Origin: Bacteroidota bacterium
GTDB lineage: Bacteria; Bacteroidota; Bacteroidia; 2-12-FULL-35-15
Direction of reading: 5' to 3'
Assembly (NCBI GenBank): GCA_023251855.1
Contig: JAHEYA010000035.1
Location: 1 to 11,464, forward strand
Length of the DNA stretch: 11,464 nt
The notes beneath the pieces were generated by a model. It did not search any database. It had not been told where the DNA came from and saw nothing but the letters and a program-made list of their open reading frames with translations. Positions 1-6,781 of the stretch are shown here, one piece after another. The translations under genes were made by a program, and so were the position numbers. Positions within the stretch are counted from its first letter, which is position 1. Every line of letters begins with the position of its first letter.

Positions 1-83
1 TGAAATATATTCAGAATCAAGGAGAACCAAAAAGTAATTATAAATTGTTTCATAAAAATCAATTAAGCTTTGTTTTCGAGTAA
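1..83 (+). CDS. Possible 3' end of an upstream gene (partial)
   Basis: The third forward frame is open from the window edge to TAA at 81-83, giving 26 residues that end LSFVFE. The other two forward frames stop earlier (35-37 and 64-66). The stop lies 7 nt before a strong GC hairpin at 91-111, which is the arrangement expected for a gene end plus terminator. The peptide is too short to assign a family; the alternating hydrophobic end could be a terminal beta strand, but that is a guess. The gene would be convergent with the RND efflux operon. It could also be chance open frame. Confidence 0.4.
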   Translation, partial: KYIQNQGEPKSNYKLFHKNQLSFVFE

Positions 84-90
84 CACGATA

Positions 91-111
91 CCCCGAAGCT
101 CTGCTTCGGGG
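91..111 (+). terminator. GC-rich hairpin, probable intrinsic terminator
   Basis: A perfect 9-bp stem (CCCCGAAGC at 91-99, GCTTCGGGG at 103-111) closes a 3-nt loop and is followed on the plus strand by TTATTCATT. The U-tract is weak. It best fits termination of the plus-strand gene ending at 83. On the minus strand no T-run follows, so service to the efflux operon is less clear, although stable hairpins between convergent genes often act both ways. Confidence 0.65.
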
Positions 112-130
112 TTATTCATTGCAATTTTTT

Positions 131-151
131 AGAAAGAATTTTATTCTTTCT
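131..151 (+). terminator. Second hairpin between convergent genes
   Basis: A perfect 9-bp AT-rich stem (AGAAAGAAT at 131-139, ATTCTTTCT at 143-151) closes a TTT loop and runs into TTT on the plus strand. It is preceded by six T residues. It sits 20 nt after the GC hairpin and 42 nt before the end of the RND pump gene. It could be a backup terminator or an RNA-stabilising 3' structure. The stem is weak compared with the first hairpin. Confidence 0.4.
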
Positions 152-193
152 TTTCCCCACAACCTATGCACTTGTAATGCATAGTAGTTCATT

Positions 194-3100
194 TTATTCA
201 ATTTCTTCAGTTAAAGGATTTTCTTCTTCATCTTCGATTATTGGATTTTTTTCAGAAATGCGTGCAAAAAAGTAGTACAGGCCGAGAATAATTAGTACTC
301 CGAAAATTGTTCCGAATAACATTCCTCCGGCAGCTGCTGTTCCAATTGTTCTGTTCCCTATTGCGCCCGGCCCAGTTGCAAATACAAGCGGTATTAATCC
401 TGCAACAAAGGCAAAAGAGGTCATTAAAATTGGTCTTAATCGAACTCCTGCACCGGCAATTGCAGCTTGATATACAGTAGCACCTGCCCGATGTTTTTGA
501 ACAGCAAATTCCACAATCAAAACGGCATTTTTAGCCAATAGTCCAATCAGCATTACTATAGAGATCTGAGCATAAATATTATTTTCTAAACCTAACATTT
601 TAAGAAAGAAAAATGCACCGAAAATTCCGGTAGGTAATGAAAGAATGATTGGAAATGGCAAAATAAAACTTTCGTATTGAGCAGCCAAAAGCAAGTATAC
701 AAAAGCAAGGCAAATAAGAAAAATATAAATTGCTTCATTTCCTCTGCCTACTTCATCTTTTGATATACCGGCCCAGTCAATACCAAAACCTTTTGGCAAT
801 TTATTTTTTGCAACTTCTGCAACAGCTGAAATAGCACTTCCGCTGCTGTACCCTTGAGCCGGCCCACCACTCACTTCCGATGAGTTATACAAATTGTGTC
901 TTGTAATTTCCGACAAGCCATAGGTCTTATCCATCTTCATAAATGCCGAGAAGGGAACCATTTCATCTTTATCGTTTTTTACAAATAGTTTTAAAATATC
1001 CTGTGGTAATGCCCTGTATTGTGGCAGCGCTTGTACCATCACTTTATACTGCCTGTCGTATTTTATAAAGCTGGTTTCATAATTACTGCCAATAAGCGTT
1101 GATAAAGTATTCATAGCATTATCAATGGTAATGCCTTTTTGTTGTGCTTTGTCATTATCAACATTCATCAGGTATTGAGGATAACTCGCGCTATAAAAAC
1201 TAAAAACAGAGTTGAGCTCAGGTCTTTTATTTAGCTCTTTTACAAACTCATTATTTACTGTTTCCATTTTTTTGTAATCACCACTCCCTGTTTTATCTAA
1301 AAGACGTAACTCAAATCCTCCGGCAGCACCATAACCCGGTACTGCAGGAGGAGGAAAAAATTCAATAGTTGCTCCTTTTATATTTTTACACTTTTCTTCT
1401 AATTCTTTCATCACTTCTACTACCGAATGTTTTCTTTCATCCCAGGTTTTCAAGTTGACAAGGCATGTACCGGCATTAGCACCGGTACCTTCGGATAAAA
1501 TTTCAAAACCAGCTAAAGAGGAAACAGATTTTACGTCCTCTATACTTTCCGCAACTTTTTGTATCTGAGAACTTATTGCATCCGTTCTTTCTAAAGTTGA
1601 TCCAGGAGGTGTAAGAATGATCGCATAAAATACTCCCTGGTCTTCATTAGGAATAAATCCGGAAGGGATTGAAGTGCTTAACCCCCACGTTGCAAAACAG
1701 AATAGTAGCAAAATTAAAAATGTCACTGCTCTCCTGTTTACAATTAAACGTAATATCTTTTTATATTTTTTTAGTAACCGATTAAACCAATTATTAAATC
1801 TATCCAAAAAGCCGTTCAACAAGTTTTTCCTTTTTTTTATTCCATGCGTATTCTTTAATAAGATGGCACATAAAGCAGGTGTTAATGTTAAAGCACTAAC
1901 ACCGGATAAAATAATGGATGTTGCCATGGTTACGGAAAATTGGCGATAGAAAATACCAACCGGACCCGACATAAATGCAACCGGAATAAATACTGCCGCC
2001 ATTACCAAAGTAATGGCAATGATAGCTCCGCTTATTTCTGATAGTGCTGCTTCTGTCGCTGTTTTAGGATCCAGGTTTCCCTTTTCCATTTTTGCATGAA
2101 CCGCCTCTACAACTACAATAGCATTATCTACTACAATACCAATAGCAAGCACCAATGCAAACAATGTTATCATATTCAATGAAATTCCAAAAAATTGCAT
2201 AAAAAAGAAAGTGCCTATTAAAGACACGGGAACCGCAATAGCCGGGATAAGAGTAGAACGCCAATCTCCCAAGAATATAAAAACCACAAGACTTACCAAT
2301 AAAAATGCCTCAATTAATGTATGAACTACTTTCTCTATCGAAGCATCTAAAAACTTAGAAACATCATAACTGATCTCATAATCCATTCCTTTGGGAAATG
2401 ATTCCGCTTTTATTTCCTCCATTCTTTTTTTGATATTTTTGATGACCGCGCTTGCATTACTTCCATAGGATTGCTTAATCATTATTGAAGCCGCAGGTTT
2501 CCCATTCAGCTTTGCATAGAGGTCATAATATGTACTCCCGAATTCAATGTCAGCAACATCTTTAATGCGAAGTAGTTGTCCCTCAGAGCTGGATCTCAAT
2601 ATAATATTTTCGTAATCTTCTTTTGTACTGAATCTTCCGGGATATTTTAAAACATATTCAAATGACTGAGACTTTTTTCCTGAACTTTCTCCTATTCTGC
2701 CAGGTGAGGCTTCTATACTTTGTTCACCTAACGCTTTCATTACCTCATCAGCTGAAATTTTGTATGCTAACATCCTGTCCGGCTTCAACCAAATTCGCAT
2801 GGAATATTCTCTATCACCAAGAACATCGGCAAGTCCAACACCATCCACTCGTTTCAACTCGGAAAGCAAATTAATATCTGCAAAATTGTAAAGAAATTTT
2901 TCATCTAAACTGGTATCCTTACTACTCACATTTATATACATAAGCATATTAGATTCCTCTCTCGTTATCTTTATGCCTTCTCTAACCACTATCGGTGGTA
3001 ATTTGTTGATCACTCCTGCAACCCGATTTTGAACATTAACTGAAGCAATATTAGGATCGGTTCCTAAGTTAAAAACCACCTGTATTGAAGCTACTCCATC

Positions 3101-3352
3101 GTTTCCTGCATCTGAGGCAATGTATTTCACTCCCGGTACCCCATTGATGGCACGTTCCAATGGAATAACAACCGATTTGATCATTAATTCTGCATTCGCA
3201 CCGGGGTATTCAGCAGCAATATTTACTTTGGGAGGAGAAATGGAAGGAAATTGTGTTATTGGCAATTGTGTTAATGCTAAAGCACCAAGTAGGGTAATTA
3301 TAAGCGAAATAACAATAGAAAGTACGGGCCTTTGTATGAATTTATTGAACAT
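194..3352 (-). CDS. RND multidrug efflux permease, AcrB/HAE1 family
   Basis: This is the inner-membrane proton-driven pump of a tripartite efflux system. Its 1052 residues match the usual AcrB length. The layout is canonical: TM1 about 10-30, a large periplasmic porter loop to about 335, TM2-TM6 about 340-497, TM7 about 541-560, a second porter loop, and TM8-TM12 about 875-1030. Hallmarks include the QNRV segment near 108-111, the GYSSG loop near 834, K941 in LLAKNAVLIVEF and R971 in RLRPILMTS. K941 and R971 align with the AcrB proton-relay residues K940 and R971. The TM4 relay reads VVDNAIVVVE, so D409 matches AcrB D407 but the D408 position is N410. The start is ATG, 27 nt after the adaptor gene, so the two are almost certainly one operon. 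The C-terminus is a short acidic tail. Substrate cannot be told from sequence; an HAE1-type drug or lipid pump is more likely than a heavy-metal CzcA type. Confidence 0.95.
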   Translation of the reverse strand: MFNKFIQRPVLSIVISLIITLLGALALTQLPITQFPSISPPKVNIAAEYPGANAELMIKSVVIPLERAINGVPGVKYIASDAGNDGVASIQVVFNLGTDPNIASVNVQNRVAGVINKLPPIVVREGIKITREESNMLMYINVSSKDTSLDEKFLYNFADINLLSELKRVDGVGLADVLGDREYSMRIWLKPDRMLAYKISADEVMKALGEQSIEASPGRIGESSGKKSQSFEYVLKYPGRFSTKEDYENIILRSSSEGQLLRIKDVADIEFGSTYYDLYAKLNGKPAASIMIKQSYGSNASAVIKNIKKRMEEIKAESFPKGMDYEISYDVSKFLDASIEKVVHTLIEAFLLVSLVVFIFLGDWRSTLIPAIAVPVSLIGTFFFMQFFGISLNMITLFALVLAIGIVVDNAIVVVEAVHAKMEKGNLDPKTATEAALSEISGAIIAITLVMAAVFIPVAFMSGPVGIFYRQFSVTMATSIILSGVSALTLTPALCAILLKNTHGIKKRKNLLNGFLDRFNNWFNRLLKKYKKILRLIVNRRAVTFLILLLFCFATWGLSTSIPSGFIPNEDQGVFYAIILTPPGSTLERTDAISSQIQKVAESIEDVKSVSSLAGFEILSEGTGANAGTCLVNLKTWDERKHSVVEVMKELEEKCKNIKGATIEFFPPPAVPGYGAAGGFELRLLDKTGSGDYKKMETVNNEFVKELNKRPELNSVFSFYSASYPQYLMNVDNDKAQQKGITIDNAMNTLSTLIGSNYETSFIKYDRQYKVMVQALPQYRALPQDILKLFVKNDKDEMVPFSAFMKMDKTYGLSEITRHNLYNSSEVSGGPAQGYSSGSAISAVAEVAKNKLPKGFGIDWAGISKDEVGRGNEAIYIFLICLAFVYLLLAAQYESFILPFPIILSLPTGIFGAFFFLKMLGLENNIYAQISIVMLIGLLAKNAVLIVEFAVQKHRAGATVYQAAIAGAGVRLRPILMTSFAFVAGLIPLVFATGPGAIGNRTIGTAAAGGMLFGTIFGVLIILGLYYFFARISEKNPIIEDEEENPLTEEIE

Positions 3353-3379
3353 AGTATTGTTTCGTATAAATTAAAACTC

Positions 3380-4501
3380 CTATTGTTTAATTAGTTGTAA
3401 GTTTTCAATTACCTTTTTCGAAGCAATATATTCAGTTTGAATTTTATCATCTTCTTTTACATTTTGAACTCCCTCCAAAAGAATTTTATCGTTTGCTGAA
3501 AGTCCTGTTTCTACAATATATAAATTAGATAATTTCTGTTTTATAGAAATGTTTCTCGACTTAACTACATTGTTTTCATCAACTACATAAACATATGTTT
3601 TATCCTGAATTTCAAATGTTGCTTTTTGAGGTATGAGCATGGCATTTTCAATTTTTATTGTCATTTGTACCTTACCGGTTTCCCCATGTTTTAAGAGTAA
3701 GTCTGGATTAGGAAATTTTGCTCTGAAAGCAATACTCCCGGTGTTTTTGTCAAACTCCCCTTCAATAGTCTCGATAGCTCCTATGTATTTGTGTGTCTGG
3801 TTATTTGCCAACAAAAGTGTTGCGCTGTTTTTCTCACTATTTAAAGTGTGGCTTTTATAATCTAAATATTCTACTTCAGATACATTAAAGTAAGCGTAAA
3901 CTTCTTTGTTGTTTGAAAGAGATGTCAATAACGTCCCTTCATCGATCAAACTTCCAACTTTGAATTGAAGACGGTTGATGGTTCCATCAAATGGGGCTTT
4001 TACTTCTGTATATGAAACATATAATTCGGCAATTGCTTCTGCCGCTTTTGCTTCATCTAATTTCGCCATTGCCATAGCCAACTCTGTTTGTGAAACGATA
4101 TTTTTATCTGCAAGCTTTTTTACATTCTGCATTTCCAACTCTGCGGTTTTTGCTTCTGCCTTTGCTTTTGTTAGCTCTGCTTTATATTCCACAGGTCTTA
4201 TTGTAAAAAGAGTTTGACCTGCACTTACGTGCTGAGCTTCGTCTACATTAATTGTTTCTATATATCCTTTAACTTTTGCACGAATCTCAATGTTTTGCAA
4301 AGATTGTATCTCGGCAACATATTCTTTTGTAAAGGTGGTATCCATTAAAAGCGGGCTTGTAACGCTAAACTTCCCGGCTTCGCTTTTCTCTTCTTTTTTT
4401 GAAGCACACCCTGTAAAAGTTGCTACGGCAAATAGGCTTAATAACAATACTGCTTTATTCATAGTGTTTAAAAATTTTTTAGAAAAAAATCGTTGCTTCA
4501 T
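3380..4501 (-). CDS. RND efflux periplasmic adaptor (membrane fusion) lipoprotein
   Basis: This AcrA/MexA-type adaptor would link the downstream RND pump to an outer-membrane channel. The N-terminus has a basic stretch, a hydrophobic core and a lipobox ending FTGC, so the mature protein should be lipidated at C32 (numbering from ATG 4501) and periplasmic. Domains follow the family order: a first lipoyl half near 73-102, an alanine/lysine/glutamate-rich alpha hairpin near 105-165, a second lipoyl half near 165-195 with the APFDG motif, a beta-barrel near 200-285 and a membrane-proximal domain to the end. Length (373 aa) is normal. The frame extends upstream to a TTG at 4510, but ATG 4501 is preferred. 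ATG 4462 is also possible and would give a compact lipoprotein signal (Cys at 19). Its stop lies 27 nt before the pump gene. Confidence 0.93.
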   Translation of the reverse strand: MKQRFFSKKFLNTMNKAVLLLSLFAVATFTGCASKKEEKSEAGKFSVTSPLLMDTTFTKEYVAEIQSLQNIEIRAKVKGYIETINVDEAQHVSAGQTLFTIRPVEYKAELTKAKAEAKTAELEMQNVKKLADKNIVSQTELAMAMAKLDEAKAAEAIAELYVSYTEVKAPFDGTINRLQFKVGSLIDEGTLLTSLSNNKEVYAYFNVSEVEYLDYKSHTLNSEKNSATLLLANNQTHKYIGAIETIEGEFDKNTGSIAFRAKFPNPDLLLKHGETGKVQMTIKIENAMLIPQKATFEIQDKTYVYVVDENNVVKSRNISIKQKLSNLYIVETGLSANDKILLEGVQNVKEDDKIQTEYIASKKVIENLQLIKQ

Positions 4502-4654
4502 ATTCTTCAAAAAATATTTAGTGTTTTTTAGAATGATCTGGCTATTTCATAAACAATAGCAGTATCAAACTTGTAGAGAAAAAATGTAGCGTTAAATTGG
4601 AATTAGTTAATGGCGATAGGAAAATTCGTTCCACACAGAATTAACAAACAATTA

Positions 4655-5014
4655 TCAGAGCCTTAATACTCTGAGAGAAATAAAACCAGGCTGAGAGAAA
4701 TTTATGGAGCATCTGGTAAAACAAATACGTTTGAAGAATTTATCAGAAAAATTGTTTGAAACGAAAGAATTAATTTTGAAAGCATTTTTTCCAAAAGAAA
4801 AATTATCCCTTTCGGAATCTTTCATATCGTCATCGTCCATGTCAAAAATGTAATCATCAAAACATGGATTTTCGATTTGTAAATAATGAGAAAAAAATCG
4901 GGATTGGTGTTGAACAATTTCGAAAACATTCGCAGGCATGTCTACTACAGCAAATGAAGATGTTGGGTTGAAAAATGCTAAAATGATACTAAGACTGAAG
5001 AATATTTTTTTCAT
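4655..5014 (-). CDS. Small secreted protein of unknown function
   Basis: This encodes 119 residues. The first 22 form a clear signal peptide (MKK start, hydrophobic core, SSFA before a likely cleavage site). The mature part has the segment ENPCFDDYIFD followed by a DDDD run at 60-63 and KDSER, then becomes basic and aromatic with a hydrophobic C-terminus (FISLRVLRL). Cysteines are at 51, 98 and 102. I recognise no domain. A -7 box TACCTTTG ends only 8 nt before the ATG, which supports this start and active transcription. The gene lies 153 nt upstream of the adaptor gene on the same strand, so it may be co-transcribed with the efflux pair. The signal peptide plus promoter make it likely real, but function is unknown. 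Confidence 0.65.
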   Translation of the reverse strand: MKKIFFSLSIILAFFNPTSSFAVVDMPANVFEIVQHQSRFFSHYLQIENPCFDDYIFDMDDDDMKDSERDNFSFGKNAFKINSFVSNNFSDKFFKRICFTRCSINFSQPGFISLRVLRL

Positions 5015-5022
5015 AACCTCAG

Positions 5023-5030
5023 CAAAGGTA
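5023..5030 (-). promoter_or_regulatory. Bacteroidota -7 box TACCTTTG for the small secreted protein
   Basis: Read on the minus strand, this is an exact match to TAnnTTTG. The -33 element is poor: TTTA about 17 nt upstream rather than TTTG at 19-21 nt. Transcription would start close to the ATG at 5014, giving an almost leaderless mRNA. Confidence 0.5.
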
Positions 5031-5124
5031 TGATTTAGATTAATTGGTAAAATAATTAGTTAACAATTTTTAACTCTGATTTTGCTTTTCAAAAGAAATC
5101 CAAGCTAATCAAAACTTTAATCTT

Positions 5125-5532
5125 TCAATTTTCTGAAAGTGCCAGAATATGGTCAAATTCATACGGTTTCACTACTGATACTGATAAACGGCTCAGTTTT
5201 ACGATTTGCATTTCAGCTAATTTTTTATCCGCTTTAATTTGAACCAATGTTACAGGATGTTTCAATGCTTTAAATGGAGCCAGATCAACTGCGCTCCAGG
5301 CAATTTCAGTTGTTGTCGGGTCCTGATACGCTTCTTTTACAACTTTGGCTATCCCAATAATGGCAAGGTCTTCATTACTATGATAAAAAAATACCAGATC
5401 ACCTTTTTTCATCGCACGTAAATTATTGCGGGCAGCATAATTGCGTACTCCATCCCAAACGGCTTTTTTATCTTTTACAAATTTTTCCCAACTGTATTTA
5501 AAAGGTTCCGATTTTACTAGCCAATGATTCAT
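5125..5532 (-). CDS. EVE domain-containing protein (THYN1-like)
   Basis: This 135-residue protein is a single EVE domain, a PUA-like fold that binds modified bases in nucleic acid. Family signatures are clear: NHWLVKSEP at 2-10, the tryptophan in YSW at 13-15, WDGVRNYAARNNLRAMKKGD at 26-45, FYHSN at 49-53 and the C-terminal LSRLSVSVVKP. These match bacterial THYN1-like proteins over their full length. Known members bind 5-methylcytosine or its oxidised forms in DNA, or modified RNA; what this one binds is not evident. It is cytoplasmic, with no signal or membrane segment. It stands alone: the gap to the next gene downstream is 110 nt, and a repeat element lies just upstream. A short AT-rich hairpin (5122-5127 with 5134-5139) overlaps the stop codon. 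Confidence 0.92.
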   Translation of the reverse strand: MNHWLVKSEPFKYSWEKFVKDKKAVWDGVRNYAARNNLRAMKKGDLVFFYHSNEDLAIIGIAKVVKEAYQDPTTTEIAWSAVDLAPFKALKHPVTLVQIKADKKLAEMQIVKLSRLSVSVVKPYEFDHILALSEN

Positions 5533-5561
5533 GTTATTGCTTGTTTTGATTAATAATTATA

Positions 5562-5712
5562 GTGCGGTTCTAAAAATTAATTTTTTTACCGCTAAGACCG
5601 CTAAGGTAGTAAAATAAACACTTTGCGAACTTTGCGAATTCTTTGTGAACGGAGTTTATCCTGAGCGTAGCCGAAGGACGGTTTCACTTTTTTTCTAATT
5701 TTTAGAACTGCC
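5562..5712. mobile_element. Dispersed repeat with terminal inverted repeats (copy 1)
   Basis: The ends are inverted copies: left arm 5564-5579 (GCGGTTCTAAAAATTA) and right arm 5696-5711, matching at 15 of 16 positions. The interior holds short repeated units, CCGCTAAG near 5589-5607 and CTTTGCG near 5621-5637, that form an imperfect palindrome. A 20-nt palindrome-like block follows at 5659-5678. TTATA occurs immediately outside both ends (5557-5561 and 5713-5717), compatible with a 5-bp target duplication, though in AT-rich DNA this may be chance. There is no coding capacity, so it would be a non-autonomous MITE-like or REP-like element. A second copy with the same ends is at 9486-9614. In RNA it may also act as terminator for the outer-membrane protein gene. 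Confidence 0.6.
5659..5678. repeat. Short dispersed palindrome-like repeat nested in copy 1
   Basis: The block TCCTGAGCGTAGCCGAAGGA has complementary ends (TCCT with AGGA) and an imperfect centre. It is flanked by GTGAA (5645-5649) and TTCAC (5683-5687), which could extend a hairpin. From memory, near-identical blocks are scattered in many bacterial genomes. It is absent from the second copy of the larger element, which suggests it was inserted into, or recombined with, this copy. Confidence 0.5.
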
Positions 5713-5728
5713 TTATAAATAATATATT

Positions 5729-6616
5729 CTATTTCTTCTTTCCTTTAAAAGTTAAATAAACACTTGCATTTACCACCAAATAAGGTGTTGAGGATTCTCC
5801 CGGTGGAACATTTTTTGGAAAAGTATAATTTGGTGATAGGAAAAAGGTTAATTTTTTTCTGGTGTATTTTATATCCAAGTCAAGCATAATGCCCGTCAAA
5901 GCAAACCTGGAAGCCTGTTTCTGATAAACTGCGTTGGTAGCATTTGCAGGATCTGTTTTCCCTTTATAAGTAACAAGAAAATTTTGTGTGCCAAATAAAA
6001 AATCAACTCCCGGATTTATAGTAAGATTGTCACTCCGTTCAGTAAAAAAGTCAAAAGAAAATTCATGTGAGTTAGAAAAAACTAAATAAACATCTCTTGT
6101 TTTTTTTGTTACTATTTTGCCTTTGTAAGGGAATTTATTATTTCCACCATCAAGGTCAACACCTATATAAGTATACAGCCAGTCCCAATCATAACTAATA
6201 TTGGCAGCTATTTCATTTGAAACTGATGCTTTTATTCTGGCAACTTGTGAATTATAAAAATAGTGCGAATATCCAATCGAACAATCTAATTTATCAGTGA
6301 AACTATGATCCCACCCAATACTTGCATTAAGTTCATCAAATCCTTTTTTTGTTCCGGGAACATCATCCAGACTCACTTTTGCAAAAAGGCCGTATTTTCC
6401 TCTGTAATCTAAGTAAGGAGAGATTGAAAACAAACGACTTGAATCCTGTCGCCCTTTGAAAGTAATAGTACTCGCATAATCCAAGCCCAATTTAAGCTTT
6501 CTATATTTTACTGTTTTTTTTACAGGGTCCTCTAATTTGGTTTCTGTCAAATTCTGGCAATTGCTGTATGAATAGATACAAACAAAGAATAAAACTATCA
6601 AACTGATTTTTTTCAT
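5729..6616 (-). CDS. Probable outer-membrane beta-barrel protein of unknown function
   Basis: This encodes 295 residues. An N-terminal signal peptide (MKKISLIVLFFVCIYSY, likely cleaved around NC-Q at 19-21) is followed by alternating polar/aromatic strands with many Y, F, W, G and short turns, and the C-terminus has a strand (LVVNASVYLTF) before a basic GKKKK-type tail. This pattern suggests an outer-membrane barrel of about 10-14 strands. I recognise no named family. A glycine/lysine-rich turn near 160-172 may be a loop. The start is the first ATG; a -7 box TATATTTG sits 23 nt upstream. It is divergent from sufS with a 165-nt shared intergenic region, and nothing in sequence links it to iron-sulfur assembly. 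A repeat element lies just past its 3' end. Confidence 0.75.
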   Translation of the reverse strand: MKKISLIVLFFVCIYSYSNCQNLTETKLEDPVKKTVKYRKLKLGLDYASTITFKGRQDSSRLFSISPYLDYRGKYGLFAKVSLDDVPGTKKGFDELNASIGWDHSFTDKLDCSIGYSHYFYNSQVARIKASVSNEIAANISYDWDWLYTYIGVDLDGGNNKFPYKGKIVTKKTRDVYLVFSNSHEFSFDFFTERSDNLTINPGVDFLFGTQNFLVTYKGKTDPANATNAVYQKQASRFALTGIMLDLDIKYTRKKLTFFLSPNYTFPKNVPPGESSTPYLVVNASVYLTFKGKKK

Positions 6617-6638
6617 GTACCAATACCTATGATTGCAA

Positions 6639-6646
6639 CAAATATA
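6639..6646 (-). promoter_or_regulatory. Possible -7 box TATATTTG for the beta-barrel gene
   Basis: On the minus strand this matches TAnnTTTG and would give a leader of roughly 16 nt to the ATG at 6616. No good TTTG is found at the -33 position, so the call rests on the -7 box and its placement. Confidence 0.4.
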
Positions 6647-6739
6647 GTAATCTTATAGCATCAGAAAATATAAATGGTGGGTTGGGAAGGCTTACATCAA
6701 CTTTGGCCATTTGTGAGAATCAAGTTTTTAATTAGTTAA

Positions 6740-6770
6740 TTGTCCTTATTTAGAATTATTCTTAACTTTG
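6740..6770 (+). promoter_or_regulatory. Bacteroidota-type promoter of the suf operon
   Basis: The -7 box TAACTTTG is at 6763-6770. TTG (6740-6742) lies 20 nt upstream where the -33 TTTG element is expected. Transcription would begin about 6-8 nt after the box, only a few nt before ATG 6782, so the operon mRNA is nearly leaderless. The promoter overlaps an in-frame TTG at 6740, which argues against that codon as start. Confidence 0.6.
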
Positions 6771-6781
6771 TCTTTTCAATT

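Noticed and set aside
1674..3374. Plus-strand open frames inside the RND pump gene (1674-1949, 2662-2874, 3120-3374)
   Set aside because: They are antisense to a fully conserved pump gene and their translations show no family features or promoter.
4502..4510. Upstream TTG start for the adaptor
   Set aside because: It adds only three residues; ATG 4501 or 4462 is a better start for a lipoprotein signal.
3633..4559. Plus-strand open frames inside the adaptor gene
   Set aside because: Shadow frames opposite a well-supported adaptor; hydrophobic look comes from the complementary strand of Ala/Lys/Glu-rich codons.
5589..5637. CRISPR-like repeats in the CTTTGCG/CGCTAAG units
   Set aside because: Units are 7-9 nt with no spacers of regular length and sit within an inverted-repeat element; no cas genes are present.
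6740..6781. TTG start adding 14 residues to SufS
   Set aside because: The extension contains the -7 promoter box and is not expected at the SufS N-terminus.
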